This document shows positions 1-6,577 of a stretch of 11,888 nucleotides of DNA, piece by piece. This DNA is from Planctomycetaceae bacterium. GTDB taxonomy: Bacteria > Planctomycetota > Planctomycetia > Pirellulales > Thermoguttaceae. The first letter of the stretch is position 1, and every line of letters starts with the position of its first letter. Where the stretch lies: contig SUVI01000128.1 of assembly GCA_015062085.1 (NCBI GenBank), positions 1 through 11,888 of the forward strand. The letters are read 5' to 3'. The notes under the pieces were generated by a model. That model was not told the DNA's origin, made no database searches, and saw nothing but the letters and a program-made list of their open reading frames with translations. A program made the translations under genes and the position numbers.

Positions 1-2
1 AA

Positions 3-797
3 TATTTTGAAACTTCTGTCTCTGGCCGGATCGGTTTGAAAACCGAGATGTGTACTTGTGGGAGAACCGGTCAAAAACTTCTTCGAGATGAGACCGTTTA
101 CTCACAACACCATAGATCCTGGTTTAAAAAAGAGATTTGTGAGCAATCTGAGATCTCTCTGGATTGGGGACCTGCAGACGAGTGTCTCCGTTGTGAATTC
201 AGCGGCAAGAAAATGTTTTTGCATGAAAGTGCTCTATGTGTAGTTACGGGCAAGCGCGTAGCAAAAAATGTCTTGCGGGTCAGCGCACTGTCCGGCAAAA
301 AATTCATTCCAACAGAAGGAATCAAAACTGTCACGAATCAATTCGTTCTTAAAAACGAGGCAGCTGTCTGTCTTTGGCAAAACGGCTATATTCTGAAAAA
401 TGAAGTTGCTACTTGCCAAATTTCCAATCGTACATTCCATAAAAAGTTTATACGAAATAAAGAATTTTATATCCTTAATGATTTAAATACGGCAATAGAA
501 AACTCAATCGCAATGATTCTCAGTTGGCAACAGCTTTCTGACATAAATCTGATATACCTGATAAAATCAAAAGGCTGGAAACCTGGATTCTACGCCCGAA
601 CTCCGGAATGTCAAGTTTATGTATACTGGAATTCAAAAAAAACGTGTTTTGTATTTTGCGCTCAAAATACTGAAACTAAGATGCTATTTTTCAAAAACTA
701 CACATACTATTTCGGCCTTGCATGCCTCCGGAATGGGAAACCGCACCTGCTTCACCCCCCCATCCTCAAGCAATCATCTTTCAATATTTGGTCCTGA
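3..797 (+). CDS. Cys-motif repeat protein of unknown function (5' end missing)
   Basis: The frame is open from the left edge to TGA at 795-797, so the true start is probably outside the window. The first in-frame ATG is at 48, and neither it nor the TTG at 36 has a convincing ribosome binding site. Numbering from TTG36, the N-terminal half contains a tandem motif of about 13-16 residues of the form C-x-x-(S/T/N)-(G/N)-(K/R/Q). Copies begin at C53, C68, A84, K97, C112 and C127, with a related C8-G-R-T-G and a CxxC at 50-53. Such spaced Cys and Gly-Lys turns suggest stacked beta-hairpins or degenerate zinc ribbons; some copies have lost the Cys. The C-terminal ~110 residues look globular and aromatic-rich with no recognised motif. 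There is no signal peptide or membrane segment in the visible part. I do not recognise the family; it could be the tail of a much larger protein. Base composition is AT-richer than the genes after 2600. Confidence 0.7.
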   Translation, partial: YFETSVSGRIGLKTEMCTCGRTGQKLLRDETVYSQHHRSWFKKEICEQSEISLDWGPADECLRCEFSGKKMFLHESALCVVTGKRVAKNVLRVSALSGKKFIPTEGIKTVTNQFVLKNEAAVCLWQNGYILKNEVATCQISNRTFHKKFIRNKEFYILNDLNTAIENSIAMILSWQQLSDINLIYLIKSKGWKPGFYARTPECQVYVYWNSKKTCFVFCAQNTETKMLFFKNYTYYFGLACLRNGKPHLLHPPILKQSSFNIWS

Positions 798-808
798 GAA
801 CATTGTTC

Positions 809-840
809 CCTTTTTGAAGAGAACATACTCTTCAAAAAGG
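809..840 (+). terminator. Perfect 13-bp hairpin downstream of the Cys-repeat gene
   Basis: A 13-bp stem (809-821 with 828-840) without mismatch closes a 6-nt loop (aacata). It starts 11 nt after the stop codon of the preceding gene, a typical terminator position. The following sequence is T-rich (gatttttattt from about 849) but not directly attached to the stem, so this may be an atypical intrinsic terminator or an mRNA 3'-end stabiliser. Confidence 0.55.
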
Positions 841-1547
841 AAGTTCCTGATTTTTATTTCGAAAGAAATTTCAACCATCCCAACAATGTACCATTCCAGT
901 CACGAAATTGGAACACAGAGGCCGGGGCGGGTAAAAAAACATGGTATCCTCCATGTTTCCATTGTATATCATATTCCCCAGATCCGCAAGGACTCCCTGT
1001 GGGAAATTCCATAAAAAGGAGATTTTTATCGTAATGTGTTAGGAAACATACATCACACATACTGTTTTGAAGTTCCTTCGGCAAGTACGTTAAATCGCGG
1101 AGGCACAGGATCGGCGTTTTGGGGGACTTGATCCAGGGGTTGTCCTCTCGCGCTCCAAGGTTGAAATGAGAATGTTTTTCGAAAGATCCAAAGCAAAAAT
1201 GTCCTTTTTATGAAATTTCCCAACGGAAGTCCTTGCGGTTTCCTTGTGGATGGTGTAAAATACTCACAGATTTGGGGATTCTGATAGGATCTTCGTTTTT
1301 TCTATTCTATCAGATGCCGCGTCTTTTTTTCAACTTCCCCCCGGTACGCAGTTGCCGGATGAGCCATTTTATTTGGAGATACGGGAAAGATCCTGGATGA
1401 TGATACAAAATTACAGAATAACATCGATCGTTGGTATGACGCAACTGCTGGTTGGCGGATCTCAATAGACGCAATTGGATCCAGCAGACTTATGGCGCCG
1501 GCGGCCTGTCATGTTTTCTTCCTTATGAAATATATTAACTTTTGATT
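841..1547. other. Gene-poor stretch, about 700 bp, with inverted repeats
   Basis: I find no gene with a good start and ribosome binding site here. It holds a small hairpin (937-944 with 951-958, loop tatcct), the long inverted repeat listed separately, and an 8-bp inverted repeat (1280-1287 with 1307-1314) followed by a T-run near 1322. One frame (1363-1545) stays open for about 60 codons with no usable start and runs into the ribosome binding site of the next gene. It might be a gene remnant but cannot be assigned. Confidence 0.5.
984..1238. repeat. Imperfect inverted repeat, 44-bp arms
   Basis: Positions 984-1027 match the reverse complement of 1195-1238 at 39 of 44 bases, with 167 bp between the arms. 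Mismatches are scattered and no gaps are needed. No obvious target-site duplication flanks the outer ends. Read away from the centre on the minus strand, the left arm encodes KN-LLFM-EFPTGSPCG; the right arm on the plus strand encodes KN-VLFM-KFPNGSPCG. The arms may therefore be fragments of one short coding sequence duplicated in opposite orientation, or the ends of a 255-bp MITE-like element. Confidence 0.6.
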
Positions 1548-1558
1548 GGAGGTGTCCT

Positions 1559-1993
1559 GTGGATCATCAGAAAACTGGAATTCAGGTTATCGGTAATCAT
1601 TGTGAAAGGGAACTCATATTAGCAATATGCAGGTTTGTCAGGTTTTTAAAGCAAAAATATGAATTTCCGATCCTTCTGAAAATAATCCTTTGTGATTCGG
1701 TAAAAGTGACTGCTCCAATCAGCAAAGAGCAGGTCGTAAGTGTGATTTGGACACCGGACTCCCACACAAAAGTCTATAAATATCCGTATATTCTTATTGC
1801 TGCCGGAAACTATTTAAAAGATCGAAGACGCCTAGGAAGAGATGATGCATTGGCATCCTATTTGGATGATCTGGCCTGTCGTATATTAAGTTATCAAAAT
1901 TGGCTCAAAAGGGACTCGCTGAATGTTTACGCGATTCGTATTAAGGCAAGAAATCTTCTATATGAGTACGCAGAGACGAGGGAACATCCTTGA
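1559..1993 (+). CDS. Small orphan protein, possibly a metallopeptidase-like family member without its zinc motif
   Basis: A 144-residue protein starting at GTG, preceded by a strong ribosome binding site (ggaggtg, 1548-1554). It lacks a signal peptide and membrane segments. Residues 20-50 form a hydrophobic/basic helix plus strand (RFVRFLKQKYEFPILL). Residues 75-100 read KYPYILIAAGNYLKDRR followed by LGRDDALASYLDDLA, and 107-115 read CRILSYQNW. From memory this order resembles small uncharacterised proteins with FLKxKYxFP..., a 'P-[FY]-I-x-I-A-x-G-[DN]-Y' segment, 'GRD(N/D)ALA', then a HExxHYxQW zinc-binding helix. Here the positions of H, E and H would be C107, R108 and S111, while Y112, Q113 and W115 remain. 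If the homology holds, this copy is catalytically dead. It stands alone between two non-coding stretches. That the ORF is a real gene is fairly likely; the family link is a guess. Confidence 0.65.
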   Translation: MDHQKTGIQVIGNHCERELILAICRFVRFLKQKYEFPILLKIILCDSVKVTAPISKEQVVSVIWTPDSHTKVYKYPYILIAAGNYLKDRRRLGRDDALASYLDDLACRILSYQNWLKRDSLNVYAIRIKARNLLYEYAETREHP

Positions 1994-2524
1994 AAGAATT
2001 CTTTTTCACTTGACAAACAGTCCCGATATGTTCAACTGAAAACATCAAACACGATCCCATAAAAAGTACCCCGTCCCCATACCGCGTTTCCTAATGCACG
2101 GCCTCACCCATCGCCCAATGATCTCCCGCTCGTGTCTGCACGAACGAACGGCATGAGAGGTCGATCAATGAAAGGTCCAGAGTCCTCGATCACCTGCCGG
2201 GGGGCATGAAGAAACAGACGCGCGGATCTGCCGCGTATCGGGGGGTAAGGTTTGCTGCGGGGGGATCTATGACAACTCTAAAGAAATATACGGCATCCGC
2301 CTTGGGGAGGATCTTTGTATGCGTACTTCTGCTTTTTCAGAGTTTTTCCAGGCGATCGTCTCTTTTCTCCGCGAAGAAAAACCGCATTTGCGACATTTTG
2401 TACCTCTTCTTTACTGAAAACCGGAAACCTTTTCCATCGTAACAAATATTGACAAAATTTCAATCGGACTTGATTTCAAATGGATATTTTTTTGGAAAAA
2501 AAGTTCTTCTCTCGATCAAACTCC
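1994..2524. other. Second gene-poor stretch, about 530 bp
   Basis: No confidently coding sequence. The first half (about 2050-2200) shows no motif I recognise. The second half contains a doubtful small open frame described separately. The last ~120 bp before 2525 are AT-rich with A- and T-runs (for example around 2487-2507), which suits an upstream promoter region for the transporter gene. Confidence 0.4.
2269..2442 (+). CDS. Doubtful small ORF with a signal-peptide-like start
   Basis: From ATG at 2269, behind a G-run (ggggggatct) that could serve as a weak ribosome binding site, a 57-codon frame begins MTTLKKYTASALGRIFVCVLLL. It has a basic start and a hydrophobic stretch, as in a signal peptide or a single membrane anchor, followed by a Ser/Arg-rich and Lys/Phe-rich tail. 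The same frame can be extended upstream to ATG 2206. The tail shows no domain. It may be a real small membrane protein, the remnant N-terminus of a lost gene, or chance. Confidence 0.2.
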   Translation: MTTLKKYTASALGRIFVCVLLLFQSFSRRSSLFSAKKNRICDILYLFFTENRKPFPS

Positions 2525-2553
2525 TTGACTTGGCGTTCTTTTTATGCTAGAAT
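2525..2553 (+). promoter_or_regulatory. Sigma70-type promoter with extended -10, upstream of the sugar transporter
   Basis: TTGACT (2525-2530) and TAGAAT (2548-2553) are separated by 17 nt. Each matches five of six consensus positions. TGC directly precedes the -10 box, giving an extended -10 (TGnTAGAAT). A start of transcription near 2560 gives a leader of about 70 nt before the transporter ATG at 2632. It also argues against translation from the in-frame ATG at 2566, which would lie only a few nt into the transcript with no room for a ribosome binding site. Confidence 0.75.
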
Positions 2554-2631
2554 GTTTTTTGTTGGATGATCTTTTGTGAAGAACGTGGTTTTTCGAGGTT
2601 GCCAAAAGAAAAAGAATTGGAAGATCCCGCC

Positions 2632-4401
2632 ATGAAAACTCAAGCCAAAGGTGTGCGGTGGAGCACACTGATCTACATCGTAATCGTTTCCGCTTTGGGA
2701 GGCCTTTTGTTCGGTTTCGACTCCGGAGTCATTTCTGGGTGCGAGAAAGGAATGCAGCTCGAGTACTTTGAAGTGCTTCAGGAGAAAGCTGCCGACATCG
2801 CCGAGATCGAAAAGGAACTGGAAGCTGCGAAGGCAGAAGCGTGCCCGTCTGAAACTGCGGATGCTGAAACTGCGGATTCTGAAACTGCGGATGCTGAAAC
2901 TGCGGATTCTGAAACTGCGGATTCTGAAACTGCGGATGCTGAAACTGCGGATGCTGAAACTGCGGATGCTGAAACTGCGGATTCTAAAACTGCGGATTCT
3001 GAAACTGCGGATTCTGAAACTGCTGCGAGTGTTCCGGTCTTCTCGAAAGTCGCGGAGCTGGAGAAGAAACTCGCAGCGAAAAAAGCGGAGAAGTACGCCG
3101 GTGAAGATAAGGCGAACTTCTGGCACGGCTTCACGGTCTCCGTCGCGCTCATCGGCACGATCATCGGCGCATTCGGCATCGGCCGGCCGTCGGACCGATT
3201 CGGGCGTCGGAAGATCCTGCTGGTCATGGCGGTCTTTTACTTTATTTCCGCGGTGGGGTGCGCTTTTCCGCCAAACTGGGAGACGCTTGCCTTCATGCGT
3301 TTTCTCGGCGGAGTGGCTATCGGCGGCTCTTCCGTCGTCGTGCCGCTCTACATCGTGGAGATCGCGCCGGGGAAATACCGCGGGCGTCTCGTGGCGATGA
3401 ATCAGTTCAATATCGTGCTCGGGATCCTGATCTCGTACATTTCGAACTACTACGTCGCGCTGGCGATCGATCATCAGACGGCAGTTTGGACGTGGTGTGA
3501 GAAACTCGCGGGCTTTTTCGCGGAAGGGATGACGGCTGAAGCGATCAAATGGCGTCTGATGTTCGGCGTGGAAGCGTTCCCGGCGTTCCTCTTCTTCCTG
3601 CTGCTCTTCACCATTCCGGAATCTCCGCGCTGGCTCATGCGTTACGGTCGGCGTGAGGAAGCGAAAAAGGTGCTGGGATCCATCGGTGATGAAGATCCGG
3701 AAGAAACGGTCGAACAGATCGCGGAATCTCTGAAAAATGCTTCTGACGGCGAAAATGTCCCGCTTTTCCAGAAGAAGTACTTCTGGCCGATCTTTCTTGC
3801 CTGGGCCGTCGCGATGTTTAATCAGGTCTCCGGGATCAACGCGATCAATTACTATGCGCCGCGCATTTTTGAAATGTTCGACTTCGGCACCCAGGCCGCG
3901 CTTGCAAGCACGATCGGATTGGGAGTGGTCAACCTGACCTTCACGGTGGCCGCGTTTTTCTTCATCGACTGGTTTGGACGCCGCGCGCTTCTCATGTTCG
4001 GTGCGTTGGGAACGTGCGCGATGCACTGTCTTGCCGCGTGGCAGATCGGACTTGGAAACGACGCCAACGGATTTATTGCGATCCCGGCCATCCTTGGATT
4101 CATCGCTTTCTTCGCGATCTCGCAGGGGGCCGTCATTTGGGTCTTCATCTCCGAGATCTTCCCGAATGCCGTCCGTGCAAAAGGGCAGGCGCTGGGAAGT
4201 TTCACGCACTGGTTCATGTGCACGATCATTTCGTGGGCGTTCCCGGTCGTCGTCGGACTTTCGGAGACTTCCGGACAGTACGCTTTCATGTTCTTTGCGT
4301 GCATGACGCTCCTCCAGTTCTTCTTCGCCTGGCGTCTGATGCCGGAAACGAAAGGCGGAACGATCGAGTCGCTTGAAAAGCAGATCATGAAGGAAGCGTA
4401 G
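2632..4401 (+). CDS. MFS sugar porter (XylE/GLUT-like) with a repeat-expanded periplasmic loop
   Basis: Cytoplasmic-membrane sugar transporter, probably a proton symporter for a hexose or pentose. The start at 2632 is chosen because GGAAG (2619-2623) sits 8 nt upstream and TM1 follows directly; an in-frame ATG at 2566 has no ribosome binding site. Length from 2632 is 589 residues against about 450-500 usual. Sugar porter motifs are intact: GGLLFGFDSGVISG in TM1 (23-36), D-R-F-G-R-R after TM2 (188-193), PLYIVEIAP (238-246), PESPR (329-333), QVSGINAINYYAP (398-410), DWFGRR in the second half and PETKGG near the C-terminus (571-576). The extra length is between TM1 and TM2: two charged heptad-like segments (about 50-70 and 139-155) flank an ETAD(A/S) array (74-133). 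By family topology this loop is periplasmic. The secreted GH32 enzyme downstream suggests fructose or sucrose as substrate, but nothing in the sequence proves it. Confidence 0.92.
   Translation: MKTQAKGVRWSTLIYIVIVSALGGLLFGFDSGVISGCEKGMQLEYFEVLQEKAADIAEIEKELEAAKAEACPSETADAETADSETADAETADSETADSETADAETADAETADAETADSKTADSETADSETAASVPVFSKVAELEKKLAAKKAEKYAGEDKANFWHGFTVSVALIGTIIGAFGIGRPSDRFGRRKILLVMAVFYFISAVGCAFPPNWETLAFMRFLGGVAIGGSSVVVPLYIVEIAPGKYRGRLVAMNQFNIVLGILISYISNYYVALAIDHQTAVWTWCEKLAGFFAEGMTAEAIKWRLMFGVEAFPAFLFFLLLFTIPESPRWLMRYGRREEAKKVLGSIGDEDPEETVEQIAESLKNASDGENVPLFQKKYFWPIFLAWAVAMFNQVSGINAINYYAPRIFEMFDFGTQAALASTIGLGVVNLTFTVAAFFFIDWFGRRALLMFGALGTCAMHCLAAWQIGLGNDANGFIAIPAILGFIAFFAISQGAVIWVFISEIFPNAVRAKGQALGSFTHWFMCTIISWAFPVVVGLSETSGQYAFMFFACMTLLQFFFAWRLMPETKGGTIESLEKQIMKEA
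2851..3030 (+). repeat. 15-bp in-frame tandem repeat, 12 units (ETAD-A/S)
   Basis: Unit gaaactgcggatgct or gaaactgcggattct, tandem without spacer. The Ala (A) and Ser (S) versions follow the order A,S,A,S,S,A,A,A,S,S,S, then a diverged ETAAS unit. The tenth unit has Lys for Glu (aaaactgcggattct). The encoded loop is strongly acidic. The mosaic of two variants suggests duplication of multi-unit blocks by slippage or unequal exchange. No unit disturbs the frame. Confidence 0.97.
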
Positions 4402-4409
4402 TGCTTCAT

Positions 4410-4450
4410 GGAAACGCGAGGCCCCCGGACCGCATTTCGGGGGCGTTTCC
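4410..4450 (+). terminator. Hairpin terminator after the sugar transporter
   Basis: The stem pairs ggaaac (4410-4415) with gtttcc (4445-4450) and gcccccg (4421-4427) with cgggggc (4438-4444), with a 5-nt bulge on the left side and a loop of about 10 nt. It begins 8 nt after the transporter stop codon. The trailing T-run is poor, so it is either a rho-independent terminator of modest quality or a 3'-end hairpin. It separates the transporter from the GH32 gene. Confidence 0.6.
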
Positions 4451-4509
4451 GTTCCGGTCCGAGCTCGCCGCTGAGAGTACAGAAAAGAGGCAGAAACACA
4501 CTGAAAAAA

Positions 4510-4530
4510 GAAAAAGAAAAAGAAAAAGAA
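4510..4530 (+). repeat. Hexanucleotide gaaaaa run
   Basis: Three gaaaaa units plus a partial one in the gap between transporter and GH32 gene. This is a purine-only tract on the plus strand. Confidence 0.8.
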
Positions 4531-4563
4531 GCAAAAAGGCCGTGAACGTGCCCTGACACGAAT

Positions 4564-4693
4564 TTCACGGAAGAGACGAAAAGACGCGAAAAGACGCGAA
4601 AAGACGCGAAAAGTTTAAAATATTTTTGATCGCCTTTTGTGTATTTCGCATTTTTTCGTGCTTTTCGTGTTTCTTTCCGTGTCTTTCCGTGAA
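4564..4693. repeat. Long imperfect palindrome containing a 10-bp tandem repeat
   Basis: The left arm (4564-4613) begins ttcacggaagagacgaaaag and contains three copies of aagacgcgaa (4581-4610) plus a variant (4571-4580). The right arm (4644-4693) is approximately its reverse complement and ends with ccgtgaa; the loop is about 30 nt (4614-4643) and AT-rich. The left arm is nearly all purine apart from C and the right arm nearly all pyrimidine apart from G, so a transcript could form a long imperfect hairpin. It lies between two genes and is not part of either. Confidence 0.65.
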
Positions 4694-4750
4694 CTTCTCT
4701 GTGTTTTCAGTGGTGGAAACTGGAAACGGGTACGCAGTTCCGGAGGGACT

Positions 4751-4774
4751 TTTTTTCATTTTTTCATTTTTTCA
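4751..4774 (+). repeat. 8-bp tandem repeat ttttttca, 3 units
   Basis: Three exact ttttttca units end 39 nt before the GH32 start codon. Being in the 5' leader, changes in copy number would alter spacing upstream of the ribosome binding site but not a reading frame. Confidence 0.85.
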
Positions 4775-4813
4775 TTCCCCGCCATCCTTTTTTTCCGTTT
4801 TGGGAGAAATTTT

Positions 4814-6478
4814 ATGAAAAGATCTTGCCTGGTTTTGATTTCGCTGTTTTCATTCCTGATGTTTGGTCTCGCGTTCTTTTCAGGGACCGTTTCGGCGCAG
4901 GAACCGGTCTTCAAAACGATCCCGATCCAAGAGCGTTTCCTGATCCTTCCGGTCTCGAACTCGGCCGGCCGGTCTCTTTTGACGGTCTTGGACGAAAACG
5001 GCGTGCGCGTTTGCCGTTTCCGCACGACGCTTGCGGATTCCGCGGAAAAGGCGGATTGGTGGTCCTTCATCGACGTCAGTGAGTACGCAGGCGGCGAGTT
5101 GACGCTTGAGCTTCGGGATCAGCCGGAGGGGGAGAAAACGCTCGCGCTGATCGCCAACACTGCCGACGTTCCGCGCAAGGAGCCTCTTTACCGCGAAAAG
5201 CTGCGTCCGCAGTTTCATTTCTCGCAGATGCAGGGGTGGAACAATGACCCGAACGGAATGGTGTTCTGGGACGGCGAGTACCATCTCTGCTGGCAGTCCA
5301 ATCCGGTCGGGATCCGCTGGGAAAACATGACGTGGGGGCATGCGGTCTCGAAAGATCTCGTGCATTGGACGGAACTTCCTATCGCGCTGCGTCCGTGGGG
5401 CGACGATCTTCCGGAAGAAAAACGGCATCCGTCAATGGCGGTCTCGCACTGCTTTTCCGGAACGGCGATCCCTGCGTGGGACGTCCCTTTGAGCGATCCG
5501 AACGACCCGTCTTCCCGTCCGCTGCTGGCGGCATTCACCGACACGGGGGCAGGGGAGGCGCTCGCGGTCAGTACGGATAAAGGGAGGACGTGGAGGTACG
5601 ATTCCGTTCTCGTGCGCCATCGGGGACGCGATCCGCAGCTGATCTGGCTCGAGAAGGAGAAAACTTGGCTCATCGCGGTCTATGAAGAGGTCGAGGAGGA
5701 GCGCGTCATCGCCTTCTACCAGAGCAAAGACCGAAAAGAGTGGACGCGCACCGGTGCGATCTCCGGATTCTTTGAGTGCCCGAACTTTTACGAAATGCCG
5801 GTCGACGGCGATCCGGAAAATACGCGGTGGGTCCTTTGGGCGGCCGACGGACGGTACATGACCGGGCGTTTTGACGGAAAGACCTTCGTTCCGGAGCACG
5901 CAGAAAAGCACACGCTCCATCGCGGCCATTTTTACGCCTCACTCTGTTTCTCGAACACTCCGGGCCGTCTGATCCAGATCGGCTGGGCGAGGATCGAGAT
6001 CCCGGCGGAGGCGAAACACTCGTTCAATCAGACGTTTACCGTGCCTCTGGAGCTGACGCTGCGTAAAACTCCGGCGGGGATCCGGCTTTTTGCAGAGCCG
6101 GTGAAGGAACTGGAGGTCCTGCGGCAGGAAAAGCGGGAGTTTTGCGGTGAATTTTTTCTTGACGGTTTCGGGGACGGACAGCTCTACGACGTGAACGTGA
6201 CGCTGGAGGCCGGGCAGGATGCGGAGCTGGTTTTCGGGAAGGACCGCGTGGTCTGGAATGCCGGAAGACGGGAGCTGAACGGGATGCAGCTGCGCCCGAA
6301 AGACGGAAAGGTCACCTTCCGCGTCCTGATCGACCGCCCGATGTTTGAAGTCTGCGCAAACGGCGGCGAAGCGTACCTCACCATGCCGCGTCAGGATGCC
6401 GGAGAACCGTTGGGGACCATGACGCTCAACGGAAACGGAAGCGCGGAGATCTGGAGCCTGAGGAGCATTCACGAGTGA
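4814..6478 (+). CDS. Secreted GH32 fructan/sucrose hydrolase (exo-levanase or invertase type)
   Basis: Hydrolyses beta-fructosidic bonds with retention, releasing fructose from sucrose, inulin or levan outside the cytoplasm. The start at ATG 4814 has GGAG (4803-4806) 7 nt upstream; the in-frame extension to TTG 4637 lies in repeats and lacks a site. The 554-residue protein starts MKR plus a hydrophobic core and a VSA-QE cleavage site after A28. Residues ~30-130 form a beta-rich N-terminal domain of the kind seen in many Bacteroidetes and planctomycete GH32 proteins (DUF4980-like, from memory). The catalytic five-blade propeller has WNNDPNG (142-148; nucleophile D145), WGHAVSKDLVHW (from 174), FSGTA (214-218), RDP (272-274; transition-state stabiliser D273) and FEC (320-322; acid/base E321). 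A C-terminal beta-sandwich follows. All key residues are present. It lacks the tandem-repeat insertions seen in its neighbours. Substrate specificity (levan, inulin or sucrose) cannot be read directly. Confidence 0.93.
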   Translation: MKRSCLVLISLFSFLMFGLAFFSGTVSAQEPVFKTIPIQERFLILPVSNSAGRSLLTVLDENGVRVCRFRTTLADSAEKADWWSFIDVSEYAGGELTLELRDQPEGEKTLALIANTADVPRKEPLYREKLRPQFHFSQMQGWNNDPNGMVFWDGEYHLCWQSNPVGIRWENMTWGHAVSKDLVHWTELPIALRPWGDDLPEEKRHPSMAVSHCFSGTAIPAWDVPLSDPNDPSSRPLLAAFTDTGAGEALAVSTDKGRTWRYDSVLVRHRGRDPQLIWLEKEKTWLIAVYEEVEEERVIAFYQSKDRKEWTRTGAISGFFECPNFYEMPVDGDPENTRWVLWAADGRYMTGRFDGKTFVPEHAEKHTLHRGHFYASLCFSNTPGRLIQIGWARIEIPAEAKHSFNQTFTVPLELTLRKTPAGIRLFAEPVKELEVLRQEKREFCGEFFLDGFGDGQLYDVNVTLEAGQDAELVFGKDRVVWNAGRRELNGMQLRPKDGKVTFRVLIDRPMFEVCANGGEAYLTMPRQDAGEPLGTMTLNGNGSAEIWSLRSIHE

Positions 6479-6492
6479 GCCTGGGGGCGTGC

Positions 6493-6540
6493 GCCGGAGC
6501 GTGACTGTGCCGGAGCGTGACTGTGCCGGAGCGTGACTGC
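6493..6540 (+). repeat. 16-bp tandem repeat, 3 units, between GH32 and comEC
   Basis: Three nearly exact copies of gccggagcgtgactgt begin 15 nt after the GH32 stop codon. The last base of the third copy differs. The period is not divisible by three. Each unit carries a GTG and a ggag, so it offers false start signals; GTG 6533 inside the third unit is in frame with comEC. Confidence 0.93.
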
Positions 6541-6577
6541 CGCTGGAATTTTGAGGGAGCTGGAAGAGCGGAGGAGT

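Noticed and set aside
854..1084. 78-codon minus-strand ORF in the left gap
   Set aside because: No ribosome binding site or recognised domain. Its only notable part is the peptide shared with the inverted-repeat arm, which is reported as a finding instead.
2449..2476. Promoter starting with TTGACA at 2449
   Set aside because: No acceptable -10 box at 16-18 nt spacing (only tgattt). The promoter at 2525-2553 is much better.
2566..2631. Upstream start (ATG 2566) for the sugar porter
   Set aside because: It is only a few nt after the predicted transcription start, has no ribosome binding site, and adds 22 residues not expected in the family. ATG 2632 has a good site.
2542..4209. 555-codon open frame on the minus strand across the sugar porter gene
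   Set aside because: It is antisense to a clear MFS gene, is full of Arg/Asp low complexity, and is open because the 15-bp array has no stops in several frames. The predicted protein shows no domain.
4637..4813. N-terminal extension of the GH32 protein from TTG 4637
   Set aside because: It would translate the palindrome and T-rich repeats, lacks a ribosome binding site, and would place the clear signal peptide 59 residues inside the protein.
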